Assembly: GCA_016185435.1 (NCBI GenBank)
Contig: JACPNN010000003.1
Coordinates: forward strand, 1-42,116
Length of the DNA stretch: 42,116 bases
Direction: 5' to 3'
Source of the DNA: Candidatus Aenigmatarchaeota archaeon
GTDB lineage: Archaea; Aenigmatarchaeota; Aenigmatarchaeia; QMZP01
The translations under genes were made by a program, and so were the position numbers. Shown here one piece after another: positions 37,841 to 42,116 of the stretch; the stretch's first letter is position 1; each line of letters starts with the position of its first letter. The notes under the pieces were generated by a model. That model was not told the DNA's origin, searched no databases, and saw only the letters and a program-made list of their open reading frames with translations.

Positions 37841-38275
37841 TCAATCCCCGCCATCTTTCTGCAATATCAGCCGCCTTTTCTTGGGAACCAGGCTCTCAAC
37901 CTCTCCATTCCCCCTGTAGTAGCCGCATCCAAGATAATCGCTCCCGCATCTGACTATAACATATCCTTCATCCTTGCACTCAGTTTTAATAATCCCTCCG
38001 GCTGCAAATTCAATTGCCTGCCTGGCATCTATTTCCACTACCCTTTTCGTTGCATATCTTCCGAAAAGCTGAATGGCATTGGTTGTCAGCTTGAACCGGC
38101 CCATAACGCTCCTTCCTAACATTATCCCTACCCCCTCATTTCTGTATCTCAGCCTGTTGGCCAAGTCACATGCCTCCCTGCTTGCAACATAAAGCTCCTT
38201 CCCAAGCATATAGACGCACATCTCTTTGAACACCTTTCTTTCTATGCCATACAGCGACTCAATCTGTTCAAACAT
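37841..38275 (-). CDS. PUA-domain protein (NSUN-associated, Nip7-like)
   Basis: A 144-residue RNA-binding protein. The C-terminal 75 residues form a PUA domain: KRVVEIDARQAIEFAAGGII, then DEGYVIVRCGSDYLGCGYYR, then VPKKRRLILQ. The N-terminus (MFEQIESLYGIERKVFKEMC) is a pre-PUA helix pair. The start overlaps the NSUN gene by 8 nt, so it is probably the detached tRNA-binding module of that methyltransferase, as PUA is fused to catalytic domains in eukaryotic NSUN6. Confidence 0.8.
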   Translation of the reverse strand: MFEQIESLYGIERKVFKEMCVYMLGKELYVASREACDLANRLRYRNEGVGIMLGRSVMGRFKLTTNAIQLFGRYATKRVVEIDARQAIEFAAGGIIKTECKDEGYVIVRCGSDYLGCGYYRGNGEVESLVPKKRRLILQKDGGD

Positions 38276-39215
38276 CCCTTCTCACCAGCTTGGCTATAAA
38301 GAACCCTTCTGTATCATTGTCATGCGGGTATATCCTCATGCAGTCCCTCACCCTTCTGTCGAAATGCCTGCCTTCCCATTGGGTTATCCCTTCCCTGCTC
38401 TTTATCCCTTCTACCTTTATCCCCTCCAGCTCCAGCCATTCAAATCTCTCCAATAAATGGCTCACAATACCCTCATTCTCCTCAGGCGAGTGCGTGCATG
38501 TAGAGTATACCATTACTCCCCCAGGCTTAAGGGATAGTAAGGCATTTTCAGCCAGTGATTTCTGCAGCCTTGACAAGCTTCTTATCTGCTCCATGCTCCA
38601 TCTCGACAGCATATTCCAGTTCTTTCTCACCGTTCCCTCGCCCGAGCAGGGCGCATCCAGAAGAACCTTGTCGAAACTGCCGCCCAGCCTGAACTTCCTG
38701 CCATCGACTCTCGTCACCAGCGTATTTACGACCCCCAGCCTCTCTATATTAGACTTGAGGGCCTTCAGCCTCTCTATCCTCACATCATTAGCCACTATCG
38801 CCCCTTTATTTTCCATCATCTGCGCCATCTGTGTTGTCTTGCTTCCCGGAGCGGCAGTAAGATCCAATACTATGTCCTGCGGCTTTGGGTCCAGAATCAG
38901 GGCAGGAACCATGCTCATGGCCGACTGCACATGATAATAGCCAAGGAAATGCTCAAGGTATTTGCCAGGCTTGTCCTCATTTATGAAAAAACCTTCGGGA
39001 TACCATTCGAATTGCCCATCCAAAAAGGGAAGCCTTTTCTCAAGCTCTGAAACCGATATTTTTATCGTATTGACCCTTATGCATTTCCTCAGAGGCCTCT
39101 GAAGGCATTTCAGAAAAGCGCTGTTCTCGTCGCCCAGAAGCTTGCTGCACCTGGCCTTGAATGCGGCAGGCAATATTGGCTGTTTGTTTTTCATATCTTT
39201 CAAATAGGCAAACAT
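38268..39215 (-). CDS. NOL1/NOP2/Sun-family RNA m5C methyltransferase
   Basis: A 315-residue SAM enzyme. Seen: PLRKCIRVNTIKISVSELEK, motif I VLDLTAAPGSKTTQMAQMME, motif IV LLDAPCSGEGT and motif VI MVYSTCTHSPEENEGIV. The two Cys are the release and nucleophile residues. It methylates C5 of cytosines in tRNA or rRNA; archaeal members act near C48/49 or C72, which I cannot distinguish here. Its ATG overlaps the nop5 stop (TAATG). Confidence 0.93.
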   Translation of the reverse strand: MFAYLKDMKNKQPILPAAFKARCSKLLGDENSAFLKCLQRPLRKCIRVNTIKISVSELEKRLPFLDGQFEWYPEGFFINEDKPGKYLEHFLGYYHVQSAMSMVPALILDPKPQDIVLDLTAAPGSKTTQMAQMMENKGAIVANDVRIERLKALKSNIERLGVVNTLVTRVDGRKFRLGGSFDKVLLDAPCSGEGTVRKNWNMLSRWSMEQIRSLSRLQKSLAENALLSLKPGGVMVYSTCTHSPEENEGIVSHLLERFEWLELEGIKVEGIKSREGITQWEGRHFDRRVRDCMRIYPHDNDTEGFFIAKLVRRDV

Positions 39216-40195
39216 TATCCGACTATATTCTTCATTTTTTTCTCCAGCTCAGCCTGCATCTCCTTCCCCCTGTCAGCCTTAGAAAAGAAGTCAATCTTGG
39301 CCGCCAAGCTTATCTTTGCCGCAACCAGTCTGGCCACCTTCCCTCTTTTGTCAGGAGAGGCCTGCTGGACATATCTGTGGGAAAATATTATCCCGTATTT
39401 CGGGGCCTTTGATTTCTGCCTCAGATGCCTGAACAGGGCCTTTTCAGCGCCAAGCAGCTGCACCCTGCTTGACGGCATCCTCGCAAGTTTCTCAATGCCG
39501 CCAGCTTCCGCGACAAGCCTGGAGGCCAGAATGCTGCCTGCAACTGCAGCCAGAGTAGGCATCATCTCCTTCTCAAGGCCGGATATGTAGGATTCAAGAT
39601 ATTTTCTTGTTTCAAAGAGGGTTGCAACGGCCTTTGAGAACATGGCTATGGCTTTCATATCCTCTTCCTTGAAAACAGCAGATTCTCTCTCTTCAAAAAT
39701 TTTCCTTGCAAGCTCCTCATGGGACTTTACAGCCATAACAGTTTCAATATCCTCTATTCCGTACCACTCCCTTAGCCTTTCAGAAAACTCATTGAGCTCT
39801 TTGTTCAGCTCATCATACACTCCGACAGCATGCGGAAGTATAGCTTCTCTTCCCCTGCTTGCTCTTGAAGCTGAAAATATCTCGCATGCATTGGAAATAA
39901 TTGCATTAAGCGCTTCATCGCTTTCCGCAAAGCCCCCTTTTTTTGCCAGAGACCTTAAATTGTCCAGCGCATATTGCCTGGCAGGATTGGCTTCCGATAT
40001 ATCAGAAGAATCAAAGCCTTTTGACTGCAGATCTTTTCTTATATTATCTTCTTCCTCCAGTGTTCCGGAACTGATGGCTGAAAGCTTCCCAGCCAAACCT
40101 GCCGGATTATTTTCAAAAAGCTTCGAGGCCAGCAGTTTCCCTTTTTCATCAACTGCTGTTATGCCTATAAGGCAGCTTGCGGTGTAAGCTTTCAT
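39215..40195 (-). CDS. nop5: C/D-box RNP core protein Nop5 (Nop56/58 homologue)
   Basis: A 326-residue scaffold that holds fibrillarin and L7Ae on C/D guide RNAs for 2'-O-methylation. Seen: a long coiled coil (about 120-200) and the Nop domain with MPTLAAVAGSILASRLVAEA, MPSSRVQLLGAEKALFRHLR and PKYGIIFSHRYVQQASPDKR. The N-terminal fibrillarin-binding domain is present; the Lys/Glu tail is short. The frame starts with TTG at 40201; the ATG at 40195 is preferred. Fibrillarin, usually next to nop5, is not in the window. Confidence 0.95.
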   Translation of the reverse strand: MKAYTASCLIGITAVDEKGKLLASKLFENNPAGLAGKLSAISSGTLEEEDNIRKDLQSKGFDSSDISEANPARQYALDNLRSLAKKGGFAESDEALNAIISNACEIFSASRASRGREAILPHAVGVYDELNKELNEFSERLREWYGIEDIETVMAVKSHEELARKIFEERESAVFKEEDMKAIAMFSKAVATLFETRKYLESYISGLEKEMMPTLAAVAGSILASRLVAEAGGIEKLARMPSSRVQLLGAEKALFRHLRQKSKAPKYGIIFSHRYVQQASPDKRGKVARLVAAKISLAAKIDFFSKADRGKEMQAELEKKMKNIVG

Positions 40196-40262
40196 AAACA
40201 ACCACAGTGAATTTTATATTCAGTAATTTATACATGGTATACATGGCTTCGGAGAAATATGC

Positions 40263-41510
40263 TTACACCTCCATGTTCTCTCCATTCCCTACTGAGGCAG
40301 CGTCAAAACCCTTCTCCTTCAGCTCCTTCACAAAGCTGTCAATAGTGTCGCTGTGCAATGGAATTATTTTTCCAGGGCTTATTTTTTTTATCCATTCAAG
40401 CAGCTCGGTTCTTCCAGCATGGGCAGAGAAGTCCATAAACCTCACCTGCAGCCTTGGCCTCACATCAATCCCTTCATCTGTATATCTCCCTGTATCCAGC
40501 AACGTCCTTCCCGGGGTGCCCTCCATCTGGAAGCCGTTCAGTATGAGGCTGCAGTCATCCCGCTTCCAGAGCCTTTTCATGTAGAATCTTATCGGCCCTC
40601 CCTGCATCATGCCCGCTGAAGCGATTATTATGCAGGGCCTGCTGGCAGCCCTCATCCTCTGCGAGCTCTTCCCTATTTTCCTGGCAGAGCTGAACGCCTT
40701 TTTCAAAAGGTGATAATCCCTTACAGAATCCCTGTGGCCCAGCATGATCTTTGTCGACTTGATCCCCATGCCGTCCATGTATATTGGCAGGCCAAGCTCA
40801 TGCAGTATGCAGAGCATCTCCTGCACCCTGCCAACGGCAAAGCAGGGCAGCAGGGCTATGCCTCCCCCATTCACCACTCCTTCCACATGGCTTCTCAGCT
40901 GCTCTGCAAGCTCATGCCTGTCGGGGTGCTCCCTGTTCCAATAGGTAGACTCGCACAGAAGCACATCTATATCTTTATAGCTTGTGTCAGCCTTTCTCAT
41001 CAGAAAGGAATCCTTGAGGCCTATATCGCCGCTGTAAAGAATCCTTTTTTCCCCATCTTCCAGCATTATGCTCGATGAGCCGGGTATGTGGCCTGCATCA
41101 AAAAGAGTGATACGAGAGCCGCTCATATCCAACGGCTTTCTGAATTCCATGGCTTTTGAATGCCTCTGCAGCAGCTCAGCATCCTGATAGCTGTAAAGCG
41201 GCTCCATGCCCTTGAGCTCCTGCACCTTCCTGCTGTCCAGGATGAGCAGCTCGGAAAGCTCATGGCTTACTCCGGTCGAATAGACATCTTTTTGATAGCC
41301 ATTCTTATAGAGCAAAGGCAGGCAGCCTGAATGGTCAAGGTGGCTGTGGCTCAGGAACACGCTGTCTAAATCAGGAGGCGGCTGAAGGGGCACAGACATG
41401 TTCTGCACATTCAGGCCATAGTCAAAAACAAACCTGTTTCTGCCTGCCTCCACAAGCATTGCCTGCCTGCCAACCTCTTTGAAGCCTCCAAGGGCCGTTA
41501 TCCTAAGCAT
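40263..41510 (-). CDS. Beta-CASP metallo-beta-lactamase-fold ribonuclease
   Basis: A 415-residue zinc nuclease. Seen: FLSHSHLDHSGCLPLLY (HxHxDH at 55-60), LFDAGHIPGSSSIMLE, ILYSGDIG, the beta-CASP block IIIASAGMMQGGPIRFYMKR, and FMDFSAHAGRTELLEWIKKI. The family processes RNA 3' ends (CPSF73-like) or degrades RNA 5' to 3'. It has no N-terminal KH domains, so it is not the FttA/aCPSF1 terminator but resembles shorter aCPSF2-type enzymes. Leaderless start 26.5 nt from the TATA box shared with the divergent surface protein gene. Confidence 0.94.
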   Translation of the reverse strand: MLRITALGGFKEVGRQAMLVEAGRNRFVFDYGLNVQNMSVPLQPPPDLDSVFLSHSHLDHSGCLPLLYKNGYQKDVYSTGVSHELSELLILDSRKVQELKGMEPLYSYQDAELLQRHSKAMEFRKPLDMSGSRITLFDAGHIPGSSSIMLEDGEKRILYSGDIGLKDSFLMRKADTSYKDIDVLLCESTYWNREHPDRHELAEQLRSHVEGVVNGGGIALLPCFAVGRVQEMLCILHELGLPIYMDGMGIKSTKIMLGHRDSVRDYHLLKKAFSSARKIGKSSQRMRAASRPCIIIASAGMMQGGPIRFYMKRLWKRDDCSLILNGFQMEGTPGRTLLDTGRYTDEGIDVRPRLQVRFMDFSAHAGRTELLEWIKKISPGKIIPLHSDTIDSFVKELKEKGFDAASVGNGENMEV

Positions 41511-41532
41511 TAGTTATCTTGGCCTGCAATGC

Positions 41533-41540
41533 TTTTATAC
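41533..41540. promoter_or_regulatory. Bidirectional TATA box (beta-CASP nuclease / surface protein)
   Basis: TTTTATAC read rightward is GTATAAAA read leftward. The TTTATA core is centred at 41536.5, and both ATGs (41563 rightward, 41510 leftward) lie exactly 26.5 nt away. This is the second case in the window of divergent leaderless genes sharing one TATA box. Confidence 0.7.
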
Positions 41541-41562
41541 CAGTTCGACAACAATTTAATTG

Positions 41563-42116
41563 ATGATGATGGTGGGTTCTTTGAGCGGGAAGGCAAAAAT
41601 CAGCCTGGCAGGCCTTCTCCTGACTCTGTCTATATTATCTATTTATATATACTTTGTTATTGCAGCCCCGACAACGCCTTCACAAGTATATTTAGAGGGC
41701 AACACCTCAGCCAATTATGACAAGGAAGGCACTTTCTCTGTCAACTGGACTGCCTCAACTGATGCCCAGGGCCATGTGGCGAATTATACCGTATGGCTCA
41801 TGTTCGTCTCAAACGGCACTATTGTGGCCTATCTCAATGACTCAAACACAGGAGTTTCACTCACATCCCTACCCCAGGCCAATTACAGCTTCAATGTATC
41901 GGCTTTAAACGATACAGGCACATGGGGCAGCAATGCAACGCTAGTATGGGTTATCGTTGACACAACCAACCCCTCCGTCAACTTCACCTCAGCCAACGAC
42001 ACAGTCCTCAGGACAGATTCAGGTCTCAAATTGGACATCAACGTCTCCGACACCAACAACAACACAGCCTGGGTCTGGGCATCAGGCGACGCAGGGGCAA
42101 CAAACAGGACCCTGAC
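41563..42116 (+). CDS. N-terminal part of a large surface protein (runs off window)
   Basis: Three ATGs in a row open a frame that stays open to the window end (184 codons). The product has an N-terminal signal/anchor helix (ISLAGLLLTLSILSIYIYFV), then APTTPSQVYLEGNTSANYDK and beta-sandwich (FN3/Ig-like) sequence. About 13 N-x-S/T sequons occur in the first 180 residues (NTS, NWT, NYT, NGT, NDS, NVS and others), so it is a likely target of N-glycosylation. Start chosen by the TATA box 26.5 nt upstream; ATGs at 41566 and 41569 are equivalent. Confidence 0.8.
   Translation, partial: MMMVGSLSGKAKISLAGLLLTLSILSIYIYFVIAAPTTPSQVYLEGNTSANYDKEGTFSVNWTASTDAQGHVANYTVWLMFVSNGTIVAYLNDSNTGVSLTSLPQANYSFNVSALNDTGTWGSNATLVWVIVDTTNPSVNFTSANDTVLRTDSGLKLDINVSDTNNNTAWVWASGDAGATNRTL

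Overview
The window is archaeal. It holds an exosome/proteasome/SBDS gene run, RNA polymerase subunit Rpo12, clamp-loader small subunit RfcS, archaeal-type ribosomal proteins (eL19, uL18, uS2), Nop5, TrmY, a TtuA/Ncs6-family enzyme, UPF0200 and DUF131 proteins. Many genes have a TATA box centred about 25 nt before the start codon, so their mRNAs are probably leaderless; others have a GGTG or GGTGAT Shine-Dalgarno sequence. The small proteins, transposon debris and heavily interrupted tRNA genes suggest an uncultivated, possibly DPANN-like lineage, but I cannot place it more precisely.

Layout. 1-1.5 kb: a transposase tail, then a two-gene unit of a PanD-like pyruvoyl decarboxylase and a free-standing class II aminoacyl-tRNA-synthetase-like ligase. 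1.6-8 kb: ndk, a UPF0200 kinase, a repeat-bearing membrane-anchored protein, rfcS and a MinD ATPase that diverge from one palindromic TATA box, a cis-prenyltransferase and rtcA. 8-13.3 kb, minus strand: proteasome alpha, SBDS, Rrp4, Rrp41, Rrp42, Rpo12, a 39-residue zinc ribbon, DUF504/MJ1316 and an ICMT-like methyltransferase. 13.5-15 kb: an M24 peptidase and a PRC-barrel protein. 15-28 kb: a surface-glycan island next to an interrupted tRNA-Ser, with four GT4-type and one GT2 glycosyltransferase, FkbM and sugar C-methyltransferases, an RmlD-like reductase, a PIG-L deacetylase and an unrecognised, probably all-helical enzyme. 28-32.6 kb: secreted or surface proteins, including a paralogous pair. 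32.7-37.3 kb: three more interrupted tRNA genes, a DedA-like protein, a TtuA-family protein, uL18/eL19/uS2 and a transposase fragment. 37.3-42.1 kb: an RNA-modification operon (Nop5, NSUN, PUA protein, TrmY), then a beta-CASP nuclease diverging from a surface protein that runs off the window.

The most striking feature is that all four tRNA genes are interrupted outside the anticodon loop. tRNA-Ser(GCU), tRNA-Leu(AAG) and tRNA-Pro(CGG) carry 391, 120 and 85 nt insertions in the T-loop, and tRNA-Ser(CGA) carries 42 nt in the D-loop. Removing each insertion leaves a normal cloverleaf. The Ser and Leu insertions are clearly homologous, hairpin-rich and closed by a covarying helix, which suggests a mobile family of structured tRNA insertions. 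I could not fit them to the strict archaeal bulge-helix-bulge intron motif or to a group I core. Two enzyme families known to act on T-loop position 54 (TrmY, and a TtuA relative without its Fe-S cysteines) lie beside interrupted tRNAs.
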